Counted from the first letter of the stretch, positions 7,237-15,677 are shown. The stretch: 39,881 nucleotides of DNA from Clostridiales bacterium mt11 (GCA_001282665.1 LN874947.1:347105-386985), one strand, 5' to 3'. The notes: a model not told the origin generated them from the sequence alone. A program made the numbers and translations.

Positions 7237-7974
7237 CTACTTTTCCACTAAATACTTCCAATACCTCATGGGCATATTTCTTTTTTGGAGCTTTGGGTTT
7301 ATTCTACTTTGAATGGCAACCGAATTAAAATATGCTCTCCAAAGTTCCTGATATTCTTCCTCTTCTTCTTTTACTATCAATGGGTCCTTAAACTCTATAT
7401 CCTTAATAACCCATTCATTCCTATTATATAAGGCAGCTATTCCCCTTTTTACATCATGTATTGCCCAATTCTCATTTACCATTCTAGATGCAAAGTGAGG
7501 TGCAACTAATCCTACAATATTATAATCTGGTTCAATGGAAGAATAGAATATTCCATTTTCCAACTCTCTAAATCTAATAAGCCCCAACATCCTATGTTTT
7601 TCCCTTGCCACCTTACGATAGATATTGTCCACCATGCGGACAGTGTCGTTTGATAAGTTTAAATCCACTTGAGATCCTATCTTAAATCCTAATCGAAGAT
7701 ACATAAGCACTGTTATTCCATGCATTGGAAGTTCAGATAAATAAACATAGAAAACCCTTCTCAAAGTTTCTTTTGAAATCTTTTTTTCTATGGCTTCGTA
7801 TACTTTTCTAGCCTTTTCCCTATCCGTCGGAATAAAGATATCTTGTATTAAAAAATTGGCTTCAATACTATCTTCAGGTACTATATCATCAGGATTTTCT
7901 CTTCTATAGTAGGCTTCATAAATTGAAGTCAACAATCCATCAAAACTACCATCATAAATATAATGAAGTATCAT
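7237..7974 (-). CDS. DUF4130 DNA-metabolism protein (TIGR03915 family)
   Basis: 245 residues, beginning ILHYIYDGSFDGLLTSIYEA, the typical start of the DUF4130/TIGR03915 family, with LGLIRFRELENGIFYSSIEP and VAPHFASRMVNENWAIHD in the middle and a basic C-terminus ending NPKLQKRNMPMRYWKYL. The family is always linked to the radical SAM protein encoded upstream and in some bacteria is fused to a uracil-DNA-glycosylase-like domain, which suggests a role in DNA base repair or modification. The chemistry is not established. Its ATG overlaps the upstream stop by 4 bases (ATGA), so the two are co-translated. Confidence 0.85.
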   Translation of the reverse strand: MILHYIYDGSFDGLLTSIYEAYYRRENPDDIVPEDSIEANFLIQDIFIPTDREKARKVYEAIEKKISKETLRRVFYVYLSELPMHGITVLMYLRLGFKIGSQVDLNLSNDTVRMVDNIYRKVAREKHRMLGLIRFRELENGIFYSSIEPDYNIVGLVAPHFASRMVNENWAIHDVKRGIAALYNRNEWVIKDIEFKDPLIVKEEEEEYQELWRAYFNSVAIQSRINPKLQKRNMPMRYWKYLVEK

Positions 7975-9257
7975 AGCTGTCCACCTATTTCTATGTACTT
8001 ATCCTCTAAAGATACTTGATCAAATAAAGATAGCTGCTTATAATTCTTCTCTACTGGAGAACTTGTTACCAATTGATTACGTATTATTTCACTATTCATG
8101 GATTTTATCCCGTAGTATTTTCCCTTGCAGGTAATAAAATATTGAGCTCTTTTCATAACAATGCCTAATTTTTTTAAATCATAAAAATCTATAGCTGAGA
8201 ATCTCCTTGCCTGTATTATCTTTATGGCCGATTTAACTCCAATTCCAGGAACTTTTAAGAGCATGTTATAGTCTGCCTTGTTTATTTCAACTGGAAACAG
8301 GTGAATATTTCTAAGTGCCCAATCACATTTAGGGTCTAATGCTAGATCAAAATCTGGTTTATTCTCATCTAATAGTTCCTTTGCTTCAAACCCATAAAAT
8401 CTAAGGAGCCAATCTGCTTGATAAAGCCTATTTTCCCTTACAAGAGGTGGAGATTTGATCAATGGCAGTTTGGGATTATTAGACACTGGTACAAATGCTG
8501 AATAATATACCCTTTTAAGTCCATATGAATTATACAATCCTTCAGATAGCCTAAGGATTTTTAAATCACTGTCTGTAGTTGCTCCTACTATTAGTTGTGT
8601 CGTCTGACCTGCTGGAACAAATTTAGGACTAAAGTGGAATTTTTTCCTCTCTTCTATAGATTGGGTAATTCCAGTTTTAATCAGGTTCATAGGCCTTAAG
8701 ATATTTTGTTTATTCTTTTGTGGTGCAAGTAACTTCAAGCCTTCCTCTGTAGGTAATTCTATATTTACACTCATCCTATCTACATACCTACCTACTTTTT
8801 CTACAATTTCCTCATCTGCTCCAGGTATTGCCTTTGTATGTATATATCCATTGAAATTTTCCTCTTCTCTTAGTCTTTGGACTACTTGAAGTAACATCTC
8901 CATCGTATGATTAGGGGATCTAAATACAGCAGAACTTAAAAATAATCCTTCAATATAGTTTCTCTTATAAAAATTTATAGTTAAATCTACTATTTCATCT
9001 GGTGTAAATATAGCCCTAGGTAGATCATTAGATGATCTGTTAATACAATAAGCACAATCATAAATACAGTAATTAGTCATTAAAATTTTCAACAGAGAAA
9101 TACATCTTCCATCATCCGACCAGCTATGGCATATACCACAAGAGCTGGCATTTCCCAATCCATCTTTTTTATTTTTTCTATTACTTCCACTAGATGAACA
9201 GGATACATCATATTTAGCTGCATCTGATAATATCCTTAACTTTTCTAGGACCTCCAT
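7971..9257 (-). CDS. Putative DNA modification/repair radical SAM protein (TIGR03916)
   Basis: About 428 residues. The N-terminus KLRILSDAAKYDVSCSSSGS is the family hallmark. CIYDCAYC (C64, C68, C71) is the radical SAM cluster motif; extra Cys at 40, 43 and 52 may bind a second cluster. Near the C-terminus INKADYNMLLKVPGIGVKSA is a helix-hairpin-helix DNA-binding motif. The family is thought to repair or modify DNA together with the DUF4130 partner encoded directly downstream. ATG at 9257 (or 9260) follows GAGGTG; an earlier in-frame ATG at 9320 lies upstream of the -10 box and is rejected. A LexA-like palindrome overlaps the -35 box, which would make the pair damage-inducible. Confidence 0.88.
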   Translation of the reverse strand: MEVLEKLRILSDAAKYDVSCSSSGSNRKNKKDGLGNASSCGICHSWSDDGRCISLLKILMTNYCIYDCAYCINRSSNDLPRAIFTPDEIVDLTINFYKRNYIEGLFLSSAVFRSPNHTMEMLLQVVQRLREEENFNGYIHTKAIPGADEEIVEKVGRYVDRMSVNIELPTEEGLKLLAPQKNKQNILRPMNLIKTGITQSIEERKKFHFSPKFVPAGQTTQLIVGATTDSDLKILRLSEGLYNSYGLKRVYYSAFVPVSNNPKLPLIKSPPLVRENRLYQADWLLRFYGFEAKELLDENKPDFDLALDPKCDWALRNIHLFPVEINKADYNMLLKVPGIGVKSAIKIIQARRFSAIDFYDLKKLGIVMKRAQYFITCKGKYYGIKSMNSEIIRNQLVTSSPVEKNYKQLSLFDQVSLEDKYIEIGGQL

Positions 9258-9291
9258 CATTAACACCTCATTATCGATTATTCTTAGGTAA

Positions 9292-9331
9292 ATTGTACCA
9301 TAAGAATAACAACAACGCAAACATATGTTTC
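9292..9331 (-). promoter_or_regulatory. Promoter with overlapping LexA-like box
   Basis: On the minus strand TTGCGT (9315-9320), 17 bases, then TACAAT (9292-9297) with a TGG extension. CAAACATATGTTTC (9318-9331) overlaps the -35. Its core AAACATATGTTT is a perfect palindrome. It fits the Bacillus-type LexA consensus CGAACRNRYGTTYC at every position but the second. This places SOS repressor binding exactly where it would block the promoter. Confidence 0.6.
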
Positions 9332-9364
9332 GACTATTGTAAAACTTTTTATTCGGATTTAAAC

Positions 9365-9397
9365 TTAAAAAAGCATCTAGTTTTAATAGAGGCTTTT
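9365..9397 (-). terminator. Intrinsic terminator of the thioesterase gene
   Basis: On the minus strand AAAAGCCTCTA, a 7-base loop, TAGATGCTTTT (10 of 11 pairs), then TTTTTT within the last bases. It sits 46 bases past the thioesterase stop. Confidence 0.75.
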
Positions 9398-9442
9398 ATA
9401 CTCTAAATATTATTTTTAAGGGTTCACAAATATAAAAATCCC

Positions 9443-10198
9443 TTATTTTTTCTCAATCTCCATTCGAGCTTTAAAAATTAATTTATCATCCTTTTCATTT
9501 ATACCTTCCATATATATTATATTTGAATGAATTTCAGACACATCTTTATAAATAGTAACTGTACTATCAGGCAAAGCTTCATTACTATAGCTTATCTCAA
9601 TAGATTTAATATCAAAATCTTTATGTTCTTCTAAACTAAAACTGTCCATTATAAAATCCATATATTTTGCATTGTTTAGATGTTTATTAATATCGATATC
9701 GCTATATCTAACTGTCCTTTTATAAACCATTTCCAATTTTCCTTTGGATTTTAAGTTCCCCAGTTTACAATCAATTGCTCTTTTTTCTATTATTGTAGGA
9801 TAACCTGTATAAATGGATTTAGATTTCATTAATTTTCTAGTTTCAAAATCTATTACTACCCAAGTAGATACCCCTTTTATTAAAATATTTCCTTCATTAT
9901 CCTTTACTAAAAAGTCCCTATCGAATCCTATCCTATCAGGCTTTTGAGGCCATGTTTCTATAGTAATTGTATCCTTCCATCGTGGATATTTAATAATATC
10001 TACTCTCATTCTAACTAATACCCATATGACTCCATACTGTTCAGAGAGTGTTTTTCTTCCCATACCAAGATTCTCTGAATGAAGCCCTGCAATGTTCTGA
10101 AAGTATGTAAATAATGAACTCAATTTTAAATCTCCATTAAAGTCTACATGATTTATCTCTACTTTATAATCTTTTTTGTATAATGAAACTGGTTCCAT
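9443..10198 (-). CDS. Acyl-ACP thioesterase
   Basis: 251 residues with two hotdog folds of the acyl-ACP thioesterase (FatA/FatB, PF01643) family. The first runs from YKVEINHVDFNGDLKLSSLF; the GVIWVLVRMRVDIIKYPRWK segment is typical. The second carries RYSDIDINKHLNNAKYMDF, whose Asn and His in N-x-H spacing are the known catalytic pair. It hydrolyses acyl-acyl carrier protein, releasing free fatty acids in the cytoplasm. GGAGGGGG precedes the ATG. No fatty-acid genes are adjacent; prs lies 53 bases upstream on the same strand. Confidence 0.85.
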   Translation of the reverse strand: MEPVSLYKKDYKVEINHVDFNGDLKLSSLFTYFQNIAGLHSENLGMGRKTLSEQYGVIWVLVRMRVDIIKYPRWKDTITIETWPQKPDRIGFDRDFLVKDNEGNILIKGVSTWVVIDFETRKLMKSKSIYTGYPTIIEKRAIDCKLGNLKSKGKLEMVYKRTVRYSDIDINKHLNNAKYMDFIMDSFSLEEHKDFDIKSIEISYSNEALPDSTVTIYKDVSEIHSNIIYMEGINEKDDKLIFKARMEIEKK

Positions 10199-10251
10199 AT
10201 TTAGTCCCCCTCCTATTAATTGACTAGGATAATCCTTTTATCATATATTTT

Positions 10252-11232
10252 TTAATCTTTTATTTGAAGCACTTCAATGGGTACTTCATCGAATAGTGTG
10301 CTAACTGATTCTCGTCTATGTATTCTCCTAATAGTTTCTGCGAACAGTGGAGCAACAGAAATAATTTCAATCTTTTTATTATTTAAGACATGTGGATTAT
10401 ATACTGAATCCGTTGATATAAGCTTTTCTATTTGACTATCTTGAAGATTTCTAACTCCCTTTTCATTTAACAGCACATGGGATAGACATGCAAATACTTT
10501 ATTTACTCCACGACTTTTTAATTCACTAGCTAAATCGATTAGCGTTCCTCCTGAAATACTAAAATCATCTACAATTAACGCATTTTTATCTTTCACATCG
10601 CCAATAATATCAATAATCTTAGCATTCTCATCATGATCTTTTCGTTCCTTATCTCCAATTGCAACTGGTAATTTTAAATATCGTGCATATTTTCTAGCTT
10701 CCTTCGCAAAACCTGCATCAGGGGAGATTACTACTAAATCTTTAATCTCTAATGATCTTATATATTCACATAATATTGGAAGGGCAAATAAATGATCCAC
10801 CGGTTTCTTGAAGAAACCTTGAATCTGCGGACTATGTAAATCCATGGTGACAATCCTATCTGCTCCTGCTAATTCAATACATTCCGCACATACTCTACCA
10901 CGTATTGACACTCTCGGTTCATCCTTTTTATCTCCTTTAGCATATGAATAATAGGGCATAACGACTGTTACAGAATTTGCACTAGCTCTTTTAAATGCAT
11001 CGATCCAAAATAATATTTCAGTAAACTCATCGTTGGGATTTAGTCCAATAGATTGGACTAAATATACATCTTTATCTCTAACGGTTTCTTCGACCTTTAC
11101 ATATATATTTCCTTCGCTAAATGTAATAACTTTGGATTTTCCTAACTCTGAATTTAAATAATTACAAATTCTCTCAGCAAACTTTTTACCCGTACTTCCA
11201 GCAAATACTTTTATTTCACTTTCGTTATTCAA
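10252..11232 (-). CDS. prs: Ribose-phosphate pyrophosphokinase, divergent form
   Basis: About 326 residues with two phosphoribosyltransferase-like domains. Makes PRPP from ribose-5-phosphate and ATP for purine, pyrimidine, His and NAD synthesis. Seen: the N-terminal VKVFAGS-like start, PYYSYAKGDKKDEPR, TMDLHSPQIQGFF, SPDAGFAKEARKYARYL, the flexible-loop basic residues GDKERKDHDENAK, and the PRPP loop ALIVDDFSISGGTL. Standard bacterial Prs has DDMIDTAGT here, so this belongs to a divergent subfamily and may be a second copy. TTG at 11232 is favoured: GAGG is 8 bases upstream, while ATG at 11238 is only 2 bases away. The gap 11233-11471 holds only a TGATATAAT promoter-like word. Confidence 0.85.
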   Translation of the reverse strand: MNNESEIKVFAGSTGKKFAERICNYLNSELGKSKVITFSEGNIYVKVEETVRDKDVYLVQSIGLNPNDEFTEILFWIDAFKRASANSVTVVMPYYSYAKGDKKDEPRVSIRGRVCAECIELAGADRIVTMDLHSPQIQGFFKKPVDHLFALPILCEYIRSLEIKDLVVISPDAGFAKEARKYARYLKLPVAIGDKERKDHDENAKIIDIIGDVKDKNALIVDDFSISGGTLIDLASELKSRGVNKVFACLSHVLLNEKGVRNLQDSQIEKLISTDSVYNPHVLNNKKIEIISVAPLFAETIRRIHRRESVSTLFDEVPIEVLQIKD

Positions 11233-11471
11233 ACTCATCACCTCTAATATTTATTTCAGAAGGTATCTTTTAAATCAACTTTATTAAACTATCTCTGGAT
11301 TTCATATTTCTAAAATAAGGGTAATAGAATATATAGTGTTTTGATTTCATTAATCTTATTGGTTTATTTAAAACAATTATATCATGAAAATGAATAAGAT
11401 ATTTAAAGATTCTTACATATAGTATTAGAATTTAAATTGTTTTCATAACTAATAGGGTGTAGCTCCTTTCA

Positions 11472-11515
11472 TTAAATAAGGTTTTATATATTTGAATATA
11501 TAAAACCTTATTTAA
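11472..11515 (-). terminator. Perfect 20-pair hairpin after the RiPP maturase gene
   Basis: TTAAATAAGGTTTTATATAT and its exact complement flank a 4-base loop (11492-11495), 2 bases past the maturase stop. There is no long T-run after it; it may terminate, or protect the 3' end of the mRNA. Confidence 0.65.
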
Positions 11516-11517
11516 TG

Positions 11518-13056
11518 CTATGCCTCTTCCGTTGTAGCAAATATATTTAATTTATCGTATAGATCCTTATTCTTTTCAAAAAAGTCTAATGATATTTCTC
11601 TAGCCTGCTGTAGAATATCTTTAGCTTCTTCTATTTTATTATATTCCATAAGGGTCACTGCACAGTCATGATAAGGAGCCATATAATTATAATCCGTAAG
11701 TTTTACAGCATTTTTAAGATACTGTATTCCTTTTTCAACTTCTCCCAACTTACACAGTGTTAGACCTAACCCTTTATTTGCATATATATTTTTGCAATCT
11801 ATTTCAAGAATTTTTTCGTTTATATCTTTAGCTATAGTATAATTCTTTAGCATAAAATTTACATAAGCATAAAGATTTAAAAACTCTATATCGTCCTCTT
11901 TCAAATAAAGTGCTCTTTCCAATAAAAGTTGAGATAATTGAAATTCTCCAACTCCTGCTAATTTCTCTGCATTTTCAAATAGATTGTCTATATCATCTAT
12001 GGCCGCTATTTCTTCTCTTTTCCTATCCATAGCCATATAATATGAACAATATTTATTTTCTTTGTATATACTATTTTCCATACATAATCTTGAATTAGAA
12101 CAACCCCCAAGACACACATCCCCATACTTACATTTACCACAAAACCCCTCTATTTTTTCTTTTGTAATATCTCTATTCCATTTAAAAGTTTTAGTACTTG
12201 TCCATATATCTTTTAAAGAAGTTTCTCTTATATTACCTTCAATAAACTCTCTATCCCTTATAGAAGTACATCCTAATATATCACCATTGCATAAAATCCC
12301 TAAGCTATTTTTTCCAGCCCCACAGCCTTGCCATATATGATCACTATTAGAGGAAGCCTTTCTTACTTCCATTTCTTTTACATTGAAATATCCTATACAA
12401 TCTGCAAAATGTATCCTTATTCTATTATCATCTAGACTTTTATATCCAAAGTCAATTATTTTATCAATTGCATCGTTACCTAAAACTAATTCACAATTTT
12501 CTTTTAAACTCCCCATTGGCATACCAATCTGAAGCTGCCATGTAGTTACTCCATTTTCTATGAATACATTTTTCATATCTTCTAGTTGGTCTATATTTTG
12601 CTTATTTACTGTAGTTACTACTGCAGAATACATCCCTTTATCTTTCATAAGTTTAAGAGCTTTTATAGACCTTTGAAAAGAACCAGACTTTCTCATAAAG
12701 TCATGAGTATCTTCCAAACCATCTATACTTATGGCAACAGTATTTATCCCTGATTTTATAGCTTTATCAACAATTTCTTCGTTTATAAGCCATCCATTGG
12801 TTATCATTGTTGGAATAATACCATTATCTTTCAGTCCTTTAGCTATAATATGCCAATCATCTCTCGTAGTCGGTTCTCCTCCAGATAATGTTATATGTTT
12901 AAAGCCTAATTCTCCAAGCTCTTTACATAATTTTAAAGCTTCTTTTGTCGTCAGTTCATCATTTTGAGGATTTTCACATATTGATCCACAATGTTTACAA
13001 CGCATATTACATCCCATTGTTATTTCCCAAACACCTGTCATTGGCTTATATTTCAT
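11518..13056 (-). CDS. Radical SAM/SPASM peptide maturase with C-terminal TPRs
   Basis: 512 residues. VWEITMGCNMRCKHCG carries the CX3CX2C cluster motif (C16, C20, C23); SGGEPTTR is the SAM-contacting GGEP. The SPASM region (about 245-335) has Cys in GCGAGKNSLGILCNGDILGC, then FCGKCKYGDVCLGGC and a final YC, enough for two auxiliary iron-sulfur clusters. Residues about 350-500 are helical repeats of TPR type (ALYLKEDDIEFLNLYAYVNF, NIYANKGLGLTLCKLGEVEK). No PqqD-like leader-binding domain is seen, so the TPRs may bind the precursor (inference). A 44-residue precursor gene lies 111 bases upstream across a palindrome. GGGAGG precedes the ATG. Likely makes a cross-link or epimer in a Cys-free peptide; the exact chemistry is unknown. 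Confidence 0.85.
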   Translation of the reverse strand: MKYKPMTGVWEITMGCNMRCKHCGSICENPQNDELTTKEALKLCKELGELGFKHITLSGGEPTTRDDWHIIAKGLKDNGIIPTMITNGWLINEEIVDKAIKSGINTVAISIDGLEDTHDFMRKSGSFQRSIKALKLMKDKGMYSAVVTTVNKQNIDQLEDMKNVFIENGVTTWQLQIGMPMGSLKENCELVLGNDAIDKIIDFGYKSLDDNRIRIHFADCIGYFNVKEMEVRKASSNSDHIWQGCGAGKNSLGILCNGDILGCTSIRDREFIEGNIRETSLKDIWTSTKTFKWNRDITKEKIEGFCGKCKYGDVCLGGCSNSRLCMENSIYKENKYCSYYMAMDRKREEIAAIDDIDNLFENAEKLAGVGEFQLSQLLLERALYLKEDDIEFLNLYAYVNFMLKNYTIAKDINEKILEIDCKNIYANKGLGLTLCKLGEVEKGIQYLKNAVKLTDYNYMAPYHDCAVTLMEYNKIEEAKDILQQAREISLDFFEKNKDLYDKLNIFATTEEA

Positions 13057-13119
13057 AATTATCCTCCCATTTAATTATGTTTTTATTTATTACACTAACA
13101 TAAAAAACTTATACTAAAA

Positions 13120-13149
13120 CATTGGGAATGACTTAAGTCATTCCCAATG
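13120..13149 (-). terminator. 30-base perfect palindrome between precursor and maturase
   Basis: CATTGGGAATGACTT followed by its exact complement, then TTTTAGTATAAGTTTTTTA on the minus strand. It stands 18 bases after the precursor stop. A leaky terminator here would give much precursor mRNA and little maturase mRNA, a usual arrangement in RiPP operons. Confidence 0.7.
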
Positions 13150-13167
13150 CTATTGTTTCTATTATTT

Positions 13168-13302
13168 CTATTCTTTTATTGGTGGAATTCCATACATTGG
13201 TTGCACTAGATCGTCATCGTCTCCTAATTTATTAAGTGCTTCTGTAATTACATCTGCTGATAAGAATTCCTCTAACCCCTTAGTTAATTCTTTGATGTTC
13301 AT
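13168..13302 (-). CDS. RiPP precursor peptide (44 aa, Cys-free, Tyr/Pro core)
   Basis: Starts with ATG at 13302, 7 bases after GGGGG, and ends TAG at 13168. Residues 1-27 (MNIKELTKGLEEFLSADVIT, EALNKLG) look like an amphipathic helical leader; 28-31 are four Asp; the tail 32-44 reads LVQPMYGIPPIKE. There is no Cys and no Gly-Gly cleavage site. One Tyr, one Met, three Pro and two Ile in the tail are the likely targets of the radical SAM maturase encoded downstream. It has its own strong promoter and a hairpin 5' leader. I do not recognise a named RiPP class; assignment rests on size, position and leader/core look. Confidence 0.75.
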   Translation of the reverse strand: MNIKELTKGLEEFLSADVITEALNKLGDDDDLVQPMYGIPPIKE

Positions 13303-13329
13303 ACAAATACCCCCTTGTTTGTTTTTTTA

Positions 13330-13364
13330 TTGCCATTATATGAATATAATTTATTTAATGGCAA
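13330..13364 (-). promoter_or_regulatory. Hairpin in the precursor 5' leader
   Basis: TTGCCATTA and TAATGGCAA form a 9-pair stem around an AT-rich 17-base loop, about 27 bases upstream of the precursor ATG and just before an A-run. It could stabilise the mRNA. It is not a terminator in this direction. Confidence 0.45.
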
Positions 13365-13385
13365 GGTATTGTTATCATGTAATAT

Positions 13386-13414
13386 ATTGTATAATATATA
13401 AGTAGAAAAGACAA
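13386..13414 (-). promoter_or_regulatory. Promoter of the RiPP precursor
   Basis: TTGTCT (13409-13414), 17 bases, TACAAT (13386-13391) on the minus strand; 5' leader of about 75 bases. A divergent promoter for the exporter must lie in the same 180 bases: TATAAT words occur on the plus strand at 13391-13396 and near 13427-13432 but lack good -35 boxes. Confidence 0.6.
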
Positions 13415-13485
13415 GCCTTTTTGTATATAATTTAACATTTATTTAATAAAATTGTAATTTTACCTATTAAAAGGAGGCGATGGCT

Positions 13486-15621
13486 ATGGAAAAAACCAGT
13501 TATAATGAAGAAAGTAAAACATCTTTTGCGGTATGTATGTCAACATTATGTAAACATTATGGTATTAAAATTCCTGTATCTAAGATTAACAATATTATAA
13601 ATTGTAGAGAAAAAGCAGAAAGTTTAAATATTATGGATTTGGAAGACAAACTTGGATTTTCTATTAAACAGATTAAAGGAAACAATATTGAAGATATATT
13701 ATCCTACTGTCCTATACCTGCAATAGCATATATAAATGAAAATGGAATCAATAATTATATGGTTATAGAAAAAATATATGAAAATAAGATAATAGCATAT
13801 ATTCCTAAAAAAGGTGTTAAAAGTTTTTCTTTTGTTGAATTTATGAATGTATGGAATGGTGTAATCTATGTAATTATACCTAAAATACGATTAAATCCTG
13901 AAAAAAGGGGATTGTTTAAAAAATTCTCTGCCATCCTTAAATATCAAAAAAAATTTATTATAAAAATATTTTTTATTTCATTACTCATAACAATATTTGG
14001 TATAGTAGGAGCATTTTATTTTAAGTTTCTTGTTGATAAAATAATTCCCAATAACTCTAAAAATTTATTAACCAAATTTTCTCTTTTATTTATTTTACTC
14101 TTTACTTTTAAAACTTTATTTGAATTATTTAGAACTCAGCTTCTGCTATATCTTGGACGAAATATAGATATGGGGCTTATGCTTGGTTATTATGAACATG
14201 TTATCGATTTACCTATGAGCTTCTTTGATACAAGAGAGGTGGGAGATATAATATCAAGATTCAATGACTCAGGAAAAATAAGAGATGCCATATGTAATGT
14301 TGCTTTAGCAATTATGATAGATGTTCTTATGGCAATCGTAGGTGGAATTATACTTTATAGTCAAAATAGTATATTATTTTTAACAACTCTTATTCCCATT
14401 ATTTTTTACAGCATAATAGTATACTTTTTTAGAAAACCTTTAGAAGATATAAATCGAAAAACTATGGAAAATGGATCAGACCTTACTTCGTATTTAATAT
14501 CATCGCTAAATGGTATAGATACTATTAAATCCTTTAGTACAGAAAATGAAACGAAACTTAAAACAGAAAAGAAATTTTTAACCCTTACAAAAAATACTTT
14601 AAAAAGAGGATGGATTACTAATCTTCAAAATTCTTTAAAAATCTATATTAAAGTTATATTTAATATTGTGATTTTTTGGATTGGTGGGATAGAAGTCATA
14701 ATAGGAAAATTAACTTTGGGTGAACTTCTAACCTTCAATGCCCTACTTACATATTTCTTAAATCCTATAGAAAGCATAATAAATTTACAACCATCTATCC
14801 AAACTGCAATAGTCGCAGCTCAAAGGGTTGAAAGCATATTAGATATTGAAAAAGAAAAATCAAGACATAAAGGATCCTTAGAGCCTTCTTTAAGGGGAAA
14901 TATTAGCTTTGAAAATGTTTCCTTTCAATATATTTCAGATTCCCCTATATTAAATAATATTAATATTGATATAAAATCTAGTGAAAGAGTAGCTTTTGTA
15001 GGTGAAAGTGGATCAGGAAAAACTACTTTAGCAAAACTTTTAATGAATTTCTATTCCTTAAAAGATGGAAATATATTTATAAATAATGTGAATATAAATG
15101 ACATAAATCTCGACTATTTAAGAAATAAAATTGGATATGTCTCTCAAACTCATTTTTTCTTTAATGGAACTATAAAAGAAAACTTACGTATGGGAAACTT
15201 TTTTATAAAAGATAATGAAATATATGAAGTTTGTAAAAAAGTTGATATAGACGATTTTATAAATTCCCTTCCAAAAAAATATAATACTATAATAGAGGAA
15301 AATGGAACTAACTTATCTGGGGGTCAAAAACAAAGACTTTCTATAGCAAGAGCTTTATTAAAAAATCCAGATATATTTTTATTAGATGAAGCTACTAGCA
15401 ATCTTGATTCTATAACTGAAAAAATTGTGGAAGAAACTATATTAGAATATACTAAAAATAAGACTACCATAATTATAGCTCATAAGTTAAGATCTATAAC
15501 CTCCTGTGATGTCATCTATGTTATAAAAAATGGAGAAGTAATAGAAAAGGGTTGTCACCAAGAACTCATAGAAAAAAACGGAGAATACTATAAACTATGG
15601 CATAAACAATTAAATAATTAA
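13486..15621 (+). CDS. ABC exporter with degenerate C39 peptidase-like domain
   Basis: 711 residues. Residues 1-130 align with the C39 leader peptidase of PCAT bacteriocin exporters, but the DCGxAC box is TSFAVC: the catalytic Cys is Ser13. The expected His and Asp positions read INENGINNYMVIEK and IAYIPKKG, with no His and no Asp-Pro. So it is a C39-like domain that cannot cut. Then six membrane helices (about 155-460) and an ATPase with GESGSGKTT (about 506), signature LSGGQ (about 610) and LLDEATSNLD. As a homodimer it should export the peptide encoded divergently. ATG at 13486 is chosen over 13480 since AAGGAGG lies 8 bases before it. Confidence 0.85.
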   Translation: MEKTSYNEESKTSFAVCMSTLCKHYGIKIPVSKINNIINCREKAESLNIMDLEDKLGFSIKQIKGNNIEDILSYCPIPAIAYINENGINNYMVIEKIYENKIIAYIPKKGVKSFSFVEFMNVWNGVIYVIIPKIRLNPEKRGLFKKFSAILKYQKKFIIKIFFISLLITIFGIVGAFYFKFLVDKIIPNNSKNLLTKFSLLFILLFTFKTLFELFRTQLLLYLGRNIDMGLMLGYYEHVIDLPMSFFDTREVGDIISRFNDSGKIRDAICNVALAIMIDVLMAIVGGIILYSQNSILFLTTLIPIIFYSIIVYFFRKPLEDINRKTMENGSDLTSYLISSLNGIDTIKSFSTENETKLKTEKKFLTLTKNTLKRGWITNLQNSLKIYIKVIFNIVIFWIGGIEVIIGKLTLGELLTFNALLTYFLNPIESIINLQPSIQTAIVAAQRVESILDIEKEKSRHKGSLEPSLRGNISFENVSFQYISDSPILNNINIDIKSSERVAFVGESGSGKTTLAKLLMNFYSLKDGNIFINNVNINDINLDYLRNKIGYVSQTHFFFNGTIKENLRMGNFFIKDNEIYEVCKKVDIDDFINSLPKKYNTIIEENGTNLSGGQKQRLSIARALLKNPDIFLLDEATSNLDSITEKIVEETILEYTKNKTTIIIAHKLRSITSCDVIYVIKNGEVIEKGCHQELIEKNGEYYKLWHKQLNN

Positions 15622-15650
15622 GCCAAATAGCTTACTTCGTATCATTGGAT

Positions 15651-15677
15651 ACTCTCACTAATTATAGAAGTGGGAGT
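15651..15677 (+). terminator. Hairpin after the exporter gene
   Basis: ACTCTCACT and AGTGGGAGT pair over 9 positions (one G-U) with a 9-base loop, followed by GTTCTT. Weak T-run. Confidence 0.5.

Noticed and set aside
9416..9450. TAAGGG/CCCTTA hairpin followed by TTTTTT on the plus strand
   Set aside because: No plus-strand gene ends here and it lacks a T-run on the minus strand. The better minus-strand terminator is at 9365-9397.
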